Assembly: GCA_965230565.1 (NCBI GenBank)
Contig: CBDDLH010000016.1
Span: 2,046,001-2,110,000, forward strand
DNA: 64,000 bases
Source: BCD1 sp965230565
Lineage (GTDB): Bacteria > Bacteroidota > Bacteroidia > Chitinophagales > Saprospiraceae
Reading direction: 5' to 3'
Below are positions 1-9,900 of the stretch, piece by piece. The position numbers were made by a program, and so were the translations under genes. The notes below the pieces were generated by a model, which saw nothing but the letters and a program-made list of their open reading frames with translations, searched no databases and was not told the DNA's origin. How positions within the stretch are numbered: the stretch's first letter is position 1; each line of letters begins with the position of its first letter.

Positions 1-134
1 GCTTAACGCTTCAAATAATAAAAGGTTATTTACTTTAACTATTTGATGGAATTAACTGCATTGCTTTTCACCTTAAAAACCCGTAAATTTAAACTAATAA
101 CACATCAATTTTTAATCATCAATCACGCCCGTTT

Positions 135-542
135 ATGAAAGCATCAATTGGAGTTTGGATCGACAAATCACAGGCACGGATTATCTCAACTACGGAAATC
201 CTCGATACCATCCCCTCCGATATCGAAAACAGGCCCAGATATGAAGGAGAAGGTAGGGAATACGGTCGTTTTGGTAACCAGTACATGACACTTGAAAAAA
301 CCAAGCAACACAGACTGGAGCACCAGGAAGCTCAATACCTGAAGCGCATCTTCGACGCTGTCAAGTCCTTTGAAAGGATTATGATTTTTGGACCTGCCAA
401 TATGAAGAACCGCCTTAAGCAACATCTGGAAGGTGAGCACCTTACCCGAGGGAAAGTCATCGATGTTGTGGTAGCAGAAAAAATGACCGATAACCAGTTG
501 GTAGCTTTTGTCAGAGAATATTATGCAGAGCTTGATAAATAG
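135..542 (+). CDS. small conserved protein, eRF1/Pelota domain-3-like (putative translation-machinery/host-attachment-type family)
   Basis: This is a 135-residue soluble protein with no signal peptide. It opens with a beta-strand plus 'GVWIDKSQARII' signature, has a charged middle with a glycine/tyrosine-rich linker (about residues 38-55), then an 'IMIFGPANMKNRLKQHL' segment (about 82-98) and ends with 'KMTDNQLVAFVREYY'. The order WIDxxxA, then a GP-containing strand-turn-helix, then a K-M-T-D-N/R-Q helix matches a small bacterial family related to the third domain of eRF1/Pelota, sometimes labelled translational machinery or host-attachment protein. The role of that family is not firmly known and nothing here fixes one. 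The ATG at 135 is the only sensible start. It is transcribed towards, and convergent with, the megasynthase operon. The family assignment is from memory of the motif pattern. Confidence 0.6.
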   Translation: MKASIGVWIDKSQARIISTTEILDTIPSDIENRPRYEGEGREYGRFGNQYMTLEKTKQHRLEHQEAQYLKRIFDAVKSFERIMIFGPANMKNRLKQHLEGEHLTRGKVIDVVVAEKMTDNQLVAFVREYYAELDK

Positions 543-548
543 TCTTCA

Positions 549-636
549 GGCAAAGGTTTGCCACAAATAGACCTCCGGAGAATGTTGCGAAATTCAGTGA
601 CGGCCTCACTCAGAGTGAGGCCGTCACTGAATTCGC
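549..636. terminator. two hairpins between convergent genes, one with a ~23-bp stem
   Basis: Just after the stop codon at 542 lies a short palindrome (549-562, GGCAAA/TTTGCC). A much longer one follows at 587-636. Its arms (587-610 and 614-636) pair over about 23 bp with a single bulged A and a 3-nt loop. No clear T-tract follows on either strand, so it is not a textbook intrinsic terminator. It sits between two convergent genes (ends 542 and 828), where a bidirectional terminator is expected. The remainder of 637-827 shows no convincing gene. Confidence 0.55.
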
Positions 637-827
637 ATCCCCTATTAATAAAAGCCACGACGTATCGGAATGTGACATTTTTTTTCGGACTTTAACATAA
701 AAAAGGGTAAAGTTTCCTTTAAAGCGATGATTATTCAACCAATTTGAATAAAAAAACTATTTCTATTCCAGTTAGTCTGAAAAATAAATTCATTTTCTCA
801 GGGAATAAAATTTCAAAAATCATCCTA

Positions 828-1508
828 TCACGCGATCCGTTCCAAGATCCAGTTGGAGTTCTCAGCCAGTATGGTATAGACAAGCTCATCCACAACCTTC
901 CAATAACCAAAGAAGGTAGCCCCTTTATTATGCGCCTCTACTTTAAGGGACTGCCAGCCTATTCTCTCACCCAAATTTTCAAAACTCACTTCCACCAACC
1001 GTGGATCAACCCTTAATCCGGTTCGAATAGCTTTTAAGGCACTTTCCTTAGCACTCCAGATGAGATTGGCACATAAATCCGGATTGCCCGATCTATGGAA
1101 AAGCGCCAGCTCATTTTCAGAAAAATAATCATTGACGAAAAACTCACTCCGGGGTTCTACCTTTTCGAGGTCACAGCCCAAAGCAATACCAGGTTGGGTA
1201 ATGGTGCAAAAACCAATGCCCTGACTATGGCTTAAAGAAATGAAAACCGGCAGTCTATTATTTTCAAAAAAAACTTCCGGAGCGCCATCCTCTGCAGCTC
1301 TGATTTCAATTTGAGAATAAAGAAGGTGTGGAAAAGATTTCTGTAAAAAGGTCTTCACGGCATTTTTGGCCGTCCATCGCCCCAGAAGCCAGTCGTTTTT
1401 CTTTTTAGGAAATTTGTACCCATCGGCCACCAGTTTTTCAGACGGATGCAACCAGTCCCCTGAGATGGGAACATCCTGAAGTAAGCGGCTGCACCAGTAA
1501 ATTTTCAT
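828..1508 (-). CDS. Sfp-type 4'-phosphopantetheinyl transferase
   Basis: A 226-residue Sfp/Gsp-type 4'-phosphopantetheinyl transferase, which moves the phosphopantetheine arm of coenzyme A onto carrier proteins. The magnesium-binding signature is present: 'GCDLEKVE' with D113 and E115, and the downstream 'WSAKESALKA' motif with K154/E155. The N-terminal half holds the CoA-binding 'GRWTAK' helix and 'SLSHSQG' (SHS-type) motif, so both pseudo-symmetric halves are intact and the length is normal. ATG at 1508 is preferred; a GTG lies two codons upstream. It is the last gene of the run acyl-CoA dehydrogenase - megasynthase - PPTase, 79 bp after the megasynthase stop. This strongly suggests it activates the six carrier domains of that enzyme, which unusually present Thr rather than Ser. 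Confidence 0.9.
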   Translation of the reverse strand: MKIYWCSRLLQDVPISGDWLHPSEKLVADGYKFPKKKNDWLLGRWTAKNAVKTFLQKSFPHLLYSQIEIRAAEDGAPEVFFENNRLPVFISLSHSQGIGFCTITQPGIALGCDLEKVEPRSEFFVNDYFSENELALFHRSGNPDLCANLIWSAKESALKAIRTGLRVDPRLVEVSFENLGERIGWQSLKVEAHNKGATFFGYWKVVDELVYTILAENSNWILERIA

Positions 1509-1587
1509 GGACACAAATATAACACATAGCCATAAAGTTCACATCCGGTTACCCTTAATGAACAACATGACTATGTGTTTTAAAAAA

Positions 1588-4500
1588 TTACTGCATGACG
1601 TTTTGAATTGGTCCCAATAACTTTTCATCTGATACGGCTCCCAATTCAACAGTTGCATATCCGGAAACAGCAAGGTAAACCTCGCCTTTCTTATCAACTA
1701 TCTTCGCATTGTAGGTTCCATCTTTTTCTTCCACCACTGCAAACAAACGCGTACGGCTGTTAGCAGGATATTTGAAAATTTGCAACCTGTCTATCCTGGC
1801 TGGCAAGCCCATCGTGGATTTGGCCCCCATTTCCCATAAACCTGCTACCTGGAAACACAACTCGATCAACCTCGGCATAGCATAGGTATCCAGACTCTCA
1901 GGATCGTGGTTAGCCGGCAGATCCTTGGCAAACAATCCTACCAATTCCCCTTTTTCCTTCCAGGACTGCTCAATGACCTGATAGGCCGGTCCGTGGAAGT
2001 ATAGTTGGTAAACCTGATCAGCCTCCGCTTTTGCCTGTTTGGCTGTTGCTGCCAACTTCCGCTTTTCTGGTTTAGGCGCCTTCACAGGATCATTGCTCAA
2101 GCAGATCCTGGCTTTGAAATGCGTTTTAACCTCGGCTTCTTCCTGTCCCAGCAATTTGCGTTCCCCGTACAATTCACAATCGGCAATCACGTCTTTACCT
2201 TCCATTGTGAAGAATACCTTGACAAATACATCTCTGGGTTCTGAACGGTAGAACTTAAACGGTGCCAGAAAATCGACCTCTTCCACTGCCCTCACATGCA
2301 TATCCGGGAAGAGTAATTTGGCTGCTTCCGTCATAGCTTCCACACCCATTACCCCAGGCAATACCGGCGTTCCATTGATCTCGTGATCAAAGAGGAAGCC
2401 CTGCTGCTTAGGATCAAAGGTCGCTTTGGTTATCAATCCGGTATACAAGCCCATAGATTCGACCTCCCGGATCATAACTCCGTTGGCTTTTTGAACCAAT
2501 TGATCAACTGCTGAACTTTCAGTAATATCCAGTCCTCCATTTTCATCAAACTCCTGCATCATCATACCGAGACTTTGTGCAACGACGACTTCAAGTCCTT
2601 CGGTACCTGCAGTGAGTTCTTTACGTATAAATGGAATCCCCGCTTCAGGAGGCAACATGTCGATACCTGCCTGCTTCATTACTGTAGGAATAGACCCTCT
2701 GGCTGCCATACCAATTCCTCCCCACGCTGTCCAGTCGAGTGCAATACCTCTGGTCTCTTTTCTCAGACTTCTGAAACTGGAACTACTCTTGCAAAGGAAA
2801 TCATTGGCTGAACTGTAATCCGTTTGTCCACCGTTACCAAATCTACCGGCGATGGAACTAAATACCACTGTTGCCCCAATCGGATAATCTCCAAAGGTCG
2901 ACAACATATTGTACCACCCGTCGGCTTTGACATCAAATACCAAATCAAATTCCTGTGGTGATTTGTCCGGCAACAATCGACTGATCTCTAATCCGCCGGC
3001 GTGCAGTAAGACATCAATCTTATCGGTTTTACCCATGATATCCTTCACTGCCTTTGTTACAGCCTTATTATCCAAAAGATTAACACTGTAATAATGAGCT
3101 GTTCCTCCTGCATTTTCAACCGCACGAATAGCAGCCAATGCGGAATAACTACGCTCAATCGCAGCCAGTTCCTTATCAACGATAACCGGTGTTGCTTTCT
3201 GTCCTGAGGCTTTGAGACGGTTAAATATCTCGCGTTTCAAACCTTCTTTGTCCTCCGCGAAACGCTGAAGGTCAGCATTATTCGGATCTGGTTTTGGTGT
3301 AAGATCCAACAGGTAGAAGGTACCGCCTGAAGCCTTAGCCAGATCTGCAGTAATAGCAGATGTGATACTACCGGCTGCCCCGGTTATGAGGAAGGTGCTC
3401 TCCTTCGTCAGTTCCATACCTTCTGTTCCTTCCAACGGATCATGTACTTCAAGACCAATGGTGTATCTATTATCTCCTTTATACCCAACTTCCACTACGC
3501 CCGGATCTGTAAGTAATTCAGCTATGAGCAATTCAGCGAAAGCTTTTGTCTTACGGGATTTTTCAAAATCCACTACTTTCACCTGTGCTTCAGTATGTTC
3601 TCGCTTGTAGGCTTTGGTAAATCCACAAACTGCACCACCAAGCGGTGCCAAGGCTCCGGATTCGTCATATCCAAAGTTTCCACCCATTCGAGTCGCTGAA
3701 ATCAGGAATACATTTTCATTGCCCATCATCACCAGATCTCTCATGGTGTTGTACAACAACTTCACACGGAGGTGAGTGGCTGCTTTCCACTCTTCATATT
3801 TCAGCTTACTGATATCTCCTGCACTATCCAGTGCCGGCAACCAGAATACTCCCGTGATTGGTTTCTCAGCATTCCATGTTTCCAGGCGTTTTTTCAATTC
3901 CTCCGCCTCAGGCGCATCATCAATTAATTGAATAGTCGCTCCTGTTTTCTTAAGCGCAGTAACCAAGGCTTTGCCTACTCCACCCTGATCGGTCATCACT
4001 ATGACCTGGTTATCCGCATCCAACTGAACACCTGATGGTTTGCAATAGGTCAACTCAGGGCGTAATTGCGGAACAGGCACTCTGCGTGGAATGCTATCAA
4101 CTGAATCGATGTCACCTTGGACCAGATCAGGTTCCGGCATGATTATTTCTGGTGCTGCTACCGTTTCTGCAGATTTACCTTTCATTGCCGGACGACGATC
4201 ATAAACGAATTGAACGATGTGGTTCAAAGTCGGGAATTCTGATAAATCCAATGTATCATCCCGTTCTATGCCGTATTCACCTCGAATCTCTGCAAATAAT
4301 TCAGCTTGCTTAACCGTATCAATTCCAAGGTCCGCTTCGAGATCAAGATCAGGATCGAGCATATCAGCAGGATAACCGGTCTTCTCAGCGATCAACGCAA
4401 CCACTTTCTCCAAAACATCATCATCAGAAGTCAGGGCGGTTTGAACGGAAGGTTCTGGTACAGCAGGTGATGCAGGTTCTGCAACCGCTGCTTTTTGCAA

Positions 4501-6918
4501 ATCAGGACGTCTGTCAAAGACAAACTGTACGATATGGTTCAAAGTTGGAAACTCGGATAATTCGAGCGTATCATCTCTTTCGATACCATATTCGCCTCGA
4601 ATCTCTGCAAACAACTCTGCTTGTTTTACCGTGTCAATACCCAAATCAGCTTCCAGGTCCAGTTCCGGATCAAGCATATCGGCTGGATAACCTGTTTTCT
4701 CGGCGATCAACGCGACCACTTTTTCAAGCACTTCGTTGCCTCCGGTTTCCGTAACCGGTGCAACAGGAGCCACAACTGGGGACTCCTGTACCGGTTCGCT
4801 AGCAGACGTAGTCACGTGGTGTTGTATATCTGGACGTCTGTCGTAAACAAATTGGACTATATGATTCAACGTCGGGAATTCTGATAATTGTAAGGTATCA
4901 TCCCGTTCTATGCCGTATTCGCCTCTAATCTCGGCGAAGAGTTCTGCTTGTTTTACCGTATCAATGCCCAAATCTGCTTCCAGGTCTAATTCAGGATCGA
5001 GCATATCCGCCGGATAACCCGTTTTCTCAGCGATCAATGCAATTACTTTCTCCAAAACGCCATCTCCGGAAACAGATGCTGCATGTTCAACCGGAGTCGC
5101 CACCGGTTCGGCTACTGCAGTCGCAGGAGCAGGAGTCGCTACCGCTACCTGCTTGAGATCCGGCCGTTTGTCGTAAACGAATTGAACAATGTGTTGCAAG
5201 GTTGGGAATTCCGACAACTGTAAGGTATCATCTCTTTCAATTCCATATTCTCCTCTGATCTCGGCAAATAATTCTGCCTGTTTTACCGTATCAATACCCA
5301 AATCAGCTTCGAGATCCAGTTCCGGATCGAGCATATCGGCTGGGTAGCCGGTTTTCTCGGCGATAAGAGCTACTACCTTTTCCTGAACATCATCACCGGA
5401 AGTCGGTGCAGGCGTAACAGGTTCAGCTACAGGCATCGTTTGTGCCGGATTAGAAGCAGCCGCTGGTTGAGTAACAACCAACTTTTTCAGATCCGGTCGT
5501 TTGTCAAATACGAATTGAACGATATGCTGTAAGGTTGGGAATTCGGACAATTGTAATGTATCATCCCGTTCAATACCATACTCTCCCCGTATCTCGGCAA
5601 ACAATTCTGCCTGCTTAACCGTATCGATACCCAAATCAGCTTCGAGATCCAGTTCCGGATCGAGCATATCCGCCGGGTAACCAGTCTTTTCAGCGATCAG
5701 ACTGATCACTTTTTCCAATACTTCATTTCCTACACCTGCTGGTTCAGCTTGTGGGGCAGTAGTAACAGGTTGTTGTTCGGCAACTTTTACCGCAGGAGCC
5801 TTTACCAAATCCGGGCGCCTGTCAAATACGAATTGAATGATGTGATTCAATGTCGGGAATTCAGACAATTGAAGGTTATCATCTCTTTCTATTCCGTATT
5901 CGCCACGAATATCCGCAAACAGTTCAGCCTGTTTTACCGTATCAATACCCAAATCGGCTTCGAGATCCAGTTCCGGATTGAGCATATCTACCGGATAACC
6001 GGTTTTCTCTGCAATCAGGTTGAGGATTTTATCCCTTACAGGATTTTCCTCCACTACCGGCTGTACTTCAGCAACTACCTCAACTTTAGGAGCTGCAGGA
6101 GCCTGAACAGGAGCCGCTGGTTTTTGAGTGACCTGCGGAGCTTCTTCCACATCATTCAGTTTATCCGCCATTGGATCTTTAATCCTCAAAGTACGTTTGA
6201 AGACCTCCATTTCGGGGTTGGCCTTATTACCAATCTCCTTCAACCACTCCTCCCAGCGCTGCTGATCGGCAATGCGGTATTGATAACCAAGTTGATTCGG
6301 CCTTCTTCTAACGCCATCAGCTACCGGCGTCCAGCGCAATAAGCTCATACTGATTTGAGATCCGAATCCGGCTCCGAGTCTCAGTGCATATTTTACAGGA
6401 TAAGCCCCACCTTTAGACAGGTTAAGGGTACCCAGTTCAGGATCTACTACCTTAAAGTTCGGAACTGCAGGAACCAATCCTGTTTCAAGGGATTTAATTG
6501 CCAACACATCCTCAATACCCACAGCCATTGCGTGACCGGTCATTCCTTTGGTATTGGCAATAACAATTTTATCAGCTGAATCTCCAAATACATATCTCAA
6601 GGCATTGATCTCCGCAGAGGCACTTCCACCTCTTGCCGGAGTATAAGTCTCATGAGAAATGAAGACGGTCTCTGCCGCGATCTGGTGTCTGTCAATGCCC
6701 CATTTCTTTTCAGCCTTAGCGACCATATCTTCCATGATCATTCTGATATGATCCACATCCAGTCTGGTGCCATGGAAAGCACTATTGGCAATAGTGGTAC
6801 CTAAAACTTCACAAATTGGGTTGATGCCCCGGTTGCGTGCGGAATCTCCTGATTCCACTACTATGGCAACACCTCCCATACCCACGATCATTCCATGTCT
6901 ACGTTTATCGAATGGTAG
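1588..6918 (-). CDS. PUFA-synthase-like megasynthase, 3' part: KS2 C-half, six ACPs, KR, DH (continues 6905-10864 after a +1 frameshift)
   Basis: Second part of a type I iterative synthase of the PfaA class. The open frame reaches 7023, but homologous sequence starts at about 6918. Residue numbers are for the repaired 3,091-residue protein starting at 10864. First comes the C-terminal half of ketosynthase 2, with the His motifs 'SHETYTPARGG' and 'TKGMTGH'. Six acyl carrier domains follow, joined by Ala/Pro/Val linkers, with pantetheine-site residues T1642, T1748, T1859, T1969, T2078 and T2183. Each reads 'LGIDTVKQAE' where the usual motif is LGxDS. A ketoreductase follows, with the NADPH loop 'TGAAGSITSAI' (about 2490) and catalytic 'TDYSSAND' (Tyr about 2683). 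The end is a double-hotdog dehydratase: 'DHEINGTPVLPG' (HxxxGxxxxP, about 2827) and 'FHGPAYQ' (about 2957). There is no enoyl reductase, chain-length-factor domain or thioesterase. The product is probably a long (poly)unsaturated or hydroxylated acyl chain, but cannot be named. Confidence 0.85.
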   Translation of the reverse strand, partial: LPFDKRRHGMIVGMGGVAIVVESGDSARNRGINPICEVLGTTIANSAFHGTRLDVDHIRMIMEDMVAKAEKKWGIDRHQIAAETVFISHETYTPARGGSASAEINALRYVFGDSADKIVIANTKGMTGHAMAVGIEDVLAIKSLETGLVPAVPNFKVVDPELGTLNLSKGGAYPVKYALRLGAGFGSQISMSLLRWTPVADGVRRRPNQLGYQYRIADQQRWEEWLKEIGNKANPEMEVFKRTLRIKDPMADKLNDVEEAPQVTQKPAAPVQAPAAPKVEVVAEVQPVVEENPVRDKILNLIAEKTGYPVDMLNPELDLEADLGIDTVKQAELFADIRGEYGIERDDNLQLSEFPTLNHIIQFVFDRRPDLVKAPAVKVAEQQPVTTAPQAEPAGVGNEVLEKVISLIAEKTGYPADMLDPELDLEADLGIDTVKQAELFAEIRGEYGIERDDTLQLSEFPTLQHIVQFVFDKRPDLKKLVVTQPAAASNPAQTMPVAEPVTPAPTSGDDVQEKVVALIAEKTGYPADMLDPELDLEADLGIDTVKQAELFAEIRGEYGIERDDTLQLSEFPTLQHIVQFVYDKRPDLKQVAVATPAPATAVAEPVATPVEHAASVSGDGVLEKVIALIAEKTGYPADMLDPELDLEADLGIDTVKQAELFAEIRGEYGIERDDTLQLSEFPTLNHIVQFVYDRRPDIQHHVTTSASEPVQESPVVAPVAPVTETGGNEVLEKVVALIAEKTGYPADMLDPELDLEADLGIDTVKQAELFAEIRGEYGIERDDTLELSEFPTLNHIVQFVFDRRPDLQKAAVAEPASPAVPEPSVQTALTSDDDVLEKVVALIAEKTGYPADMLDPDLDLEADLGIDTVKQAELFAEIRGEYGIERDDTLDLSEFPTLNHIVQFVYDRRPAMKGKSAETVAAPEIIMPEPDLVQGDIDSVDSIPRRVPVPQLRPELTYCKPSGVQLDADNQVIVMTDQGGVGKALVTALKKTGATIQLIDDAPEAEELKKRLETWNAEKPITGVFWLPALDSAGDISKLKYEEWKAATHLRVKLLYNTMRDLVMMGNENVFLISATRMGGNFGYDESGALAPLGGAVCGFTKAYKREHTEAQVKVVDFEKSRKTKAFAELLIAELLTDPGVVEVGYKGDNRYTIGLEVHDPLEGTEGMELTKESTFLITGAAGSITSAITADLAKASGGTFYLLDLTPKPDPNNADLQRFAEDKEGLKREIFNRLKASGQKATPVIVDKELAAIERSYSALAAIRAVENAGGTAHYYSVNLLDNKAVTKAVKDIMGKTDKIDVLLHAGGLEISRLLPDKSPQEFDLVFDVKADGWYNMLSTFGDYPIGATVVFSSIAGRFGNGGQTDYSSANDFLCKSSSSFRSLRKETRGIALDWTAWGGIGMAARGSIPTVMKQAGIDMLPPEAGIPFIRKELTAGTEGLEVVVAQSLGMMMQEFDENGGLDITESSAVDQLVQKANGVMIREVESMGLYTGLITKATFDPKQQGFLFDHEINGTPVLPGVMGVEAMTEAAKLLFPDMHVRAVEEVDFLAPFKFYRSEPRDVFVKVFFTMEGKDVIADCELYGERKLLGQEEAEVKTHFKARICLSNDPVKAPKPEKRKLAATAKQAKAEADQVYQLYFHGPAYQVIEQSWKEKGELVGLFAKDLPANHDPESLDTYAMPRLIELCFQVAGLWEMGAKSTMGLPARIDRLQIFKYPANSRTRLFAVVEEKDGTYNAKIVDKKGEVYLAVSGYATVELGAVSDEKLLGPIQNVMQ
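4180..6050 (-). repeat. six-copy, ~320-330 bp coding tandem repeat (ACP array)
   Basis: Six near-identical carrier-domain units recur at intervals of about 315-333 bp. The domain core is highly conserved at both DNA and protein level, while the Ala/Pro/Val linkers are divergent. The codon at the phosphopantetheine-attachment position is ACG (Thr) in every copy, at 5938-5940, 5620-5622, 5287-5289, 4957-4959, 4630-4632 and 4315-4317. Such arrays usually vary in copy number by recombination, so the count of six may be strain-specific or assembly-sensitive. Confidence 0.9.
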
Positions 6919-9900
6919 ATGCAGCTTCTTCCACTTTTTCATCGGTAGCTGCAGCACCCACTGCCAGGAACCCGCTGGAGAACCAGCTGATCGTATCATC
7001 TGAAGTAATATCATCTCCTGCAATAATAATCACTCTCCTGCATCTACCTTGTTCGATCCAGTCTTTCGCGATTCCAACCGCCATGGTCGTACTTGCGCAG
7101 GCGGAATTCACCTGAGTATTTGGACCACGTGCTCCAATATATTCTGCAAACTGTGAATGTCCCATTGCGAGGACTCTCAGCAGGAAGCGTCGGTTGAAAT
7201 TATATGGTTTTTCATCTATCTGTTGCTGTAATGCGTTGATGCGATTATCCAGTTCAGCGCCCAGGCCGGCATTACCATTTTGAGAAGACATGCTTCCCCG
7301 GATGTGTTTCAGTAAAGCCAGCTGTTCATTTAATGCTCTAAACTCATAGAAATCCTGCATTTCTTTAGCATATGCATTATATCCAGGGAAAGCAGATGCG
7401 AAGATGATACCTGTATCATCCTTCATACTTTCCGGCAACAACCACCTGTCAGGTAATTTGGATCCGGTGGTGGTTTTTTTGTAATGCATTACAAGAGGAA
7501 TACCGGCATCTCTTAAGGCATCTAACCCTGCTCCGATAGCTAGTTCAGTAACGGTATCGATGGCTGCCTTTCTCGACTGAGGGAATCCAAAATCACGAAC
7601 GATGTCCAGGTCTTTTTTCCTGGCAGCCAGTTTGATGACGTCCTCTATTTCTGAAATAGTTTCAAACCTTGGACCACCTTTTCCGGTTTTTACAAGTCTG
7701 GTAATATTTTTATCCAACATTCCCTGCTGGAATTCAGCAGGAATATTACCTATTAGCTGTTTGCCACTTAAAAGACTTTCGACGTTGCTGTCCTGGAAAA
7801 CCTTATCCACTCCCGGTAATCCAACGGCCGCACCAGTGATCCATATGTCCTGGGCAGGGCGTACTGCTCCTCCACCTGAATAAACAGCATTGGCTTTATC
7901 CATAAAATCTACAAATAAACGGCCGAGTTTTTCATACTTATCACTACCCGTTGACACGAAAGGAGAGGCAGGAACCGGAGTTTCTGTTTTGGCAATTACA
8001 GGAGCTGTTGTTGAACTCACTTCCGCCCTTGACGGAACTACGTTAGGTGTTTTAACCATAGTTTCTTCAATACCATTGCCCAACCCCGATGCATACATAC
8101 CGCAAAGTCCATGATTAAAAGACACCAGGTCTCCCACCTTAGGATGATTGGTAAACAGGTTCATCACATCATCTTTTTCCGACATGATATCCCGAACGAA
8201 ACCATTGAGCGCTTTTTTAGGCCCCATTTCAATGAAAACCCTTGCTCCGCTATCATATAATTTATTGATACCTTTTACAAACTGTACAGGTGAAGCTACC
8301 TGTCGTGAAAGGATGTCAATCATTTTTTTCTCAATATCACCATCTGCTGGATAGAAATCTCCGGTGACATTGGCAATAATAGGCACTTCGGGTACCTTCA
8401 GGCCAAATGTTCCCAGCACTTCGCCCAACGGTCCGCTGGCAGGTGCAACAATCGCAGTATGGAATGCATGGCTGACCGGTAATTGTGCAACATGCAGGCC
8501 TTGCTCTTTACAAAGTACCATTGCTTCTTTAACCGGTTCGGTAGCCCCGCCAATTACGGACTGGCCGTAACTATTGATATTGGCAATTTCTACATAACCA
8601 TCCACTTTATTAATGATCTCTGAAATCTGATCGGGAGAGCCAAATACGGCTGCCATAATCCCCTTGTCCTCGACCTGAACTTTAGCCATCTGCGTACCCC
8701 GGGCACTAACGGCTTCCAGGGCATTTTTAAAGGTAACTGCACCAGATGCCACGAGGGCTCCATATTCTCCTAAACTGTGACCAATAACAAAATCGGGTTC
8801 AATTCCGTAAGCCATCATCAACCGGTAAAGCGCTACATCGGTGGTAAGCACTGCCGGCTGGGTGATTTCGGTTTGTTTCAGTTTTTCAGCCGCTTCCTTG
8901 ACGGCTTCCTTATCGTTCTCGTCGACAAAAATATAATCCGAAAGCGGACAGCCGAGCAGAGGAATCATTACCTCGTCGGCTTCTTTGAAGGTATCTGCAA
9001 CTATCGGTTCGGTCGCTCTAAGCTCTTTGAGCATATTGACGTACTGAGAACCTTGTCCAGTGAAAGTAAAGGCTGCCTTTTTAGCCTGCCCCTGACCAAG
9101 GAATATTCCTTTGGCATTGAGCGGTTTCCAAACAGCTGGCTTACCGGACTTGATACCTTTAATTGCACGTTTTAGTTTATCTGCCAATTCTGAGGCATCA
9201 TTATAATCTATGGCAATTCTGTGTGAAGCACCTAAGTCAGCAACTGCAGGTGCTTGCCTCTCGGGTGTCCAGCCACCTTCGACCTTTGTCAAAATAGCTT
9301 CCAATTCATTAACCAGTTCATTCAAAGATTCCTTGCCCCTCACGAATGCACCACGAAGCGGTGCCTTCACCTCTTTTGGAGGCTGACTCGCCGGCCTTGG
9401 CTCGGCCATAGAAATCCGTGTTTTTTCTTCTGATAAGATCTTTCCGGGAATATACTCTTCCATTACCGCATGGAAATTGGTACCTCCGAAACCAAAGGCA
9501 CTCACACCACAACGTCTTGGGTCGCCGTTCTTCATGTCCCAGGACCTCAGCTCGGTATTCACTTTGAAAGGCGAAGTATTGAAATCCACTCCGGGATTAG
9601 GTTTGTGGAAATTCAAACTTGGGGGCAGTACTTTCTCGTGTAAAGCCATGGCAGCCTTTACAATACCTGCCGCTCCTGCTGCTCCTTTAAGGTGTCCGAT
9701 ATTGGACTTCACGGACCCCAGAGCGATTGAGCCGACTGGCAAATTAAATTCACCAAAAACATCATGCAAGCACTGTAATTCGACTGCATCACCAACAGAA
9801 GTAGAGGTACCATGACCTTCGATCAAAGTGGCTGTAGTCGGTGATAAACCTGCATTTTCCCATCCCCGTTTTACTGCTATTGTCTGACCAATTGGATTTG

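Noticed and set aside
744..1016. 90-residue plus-strand open frame
   Set aside because: Most of it is antisense to the phosphopantetheinyl transferase, whose motifs are unambiguous; its own translation has no recognisable features.
5749..6342. 197-residue plus-strand open frame opposite the first ACP
   Set aside because: It is a shadow of the repetitive ACP/linker coding sequence; the minus frame carries conserved domains.
6905..7023. Classical programmed -1 frameshift signal
   Set aside because: The required shift is +1, and there is no X-XXY-YYZ heptamer or clear downstream pseudoknot at the junction.
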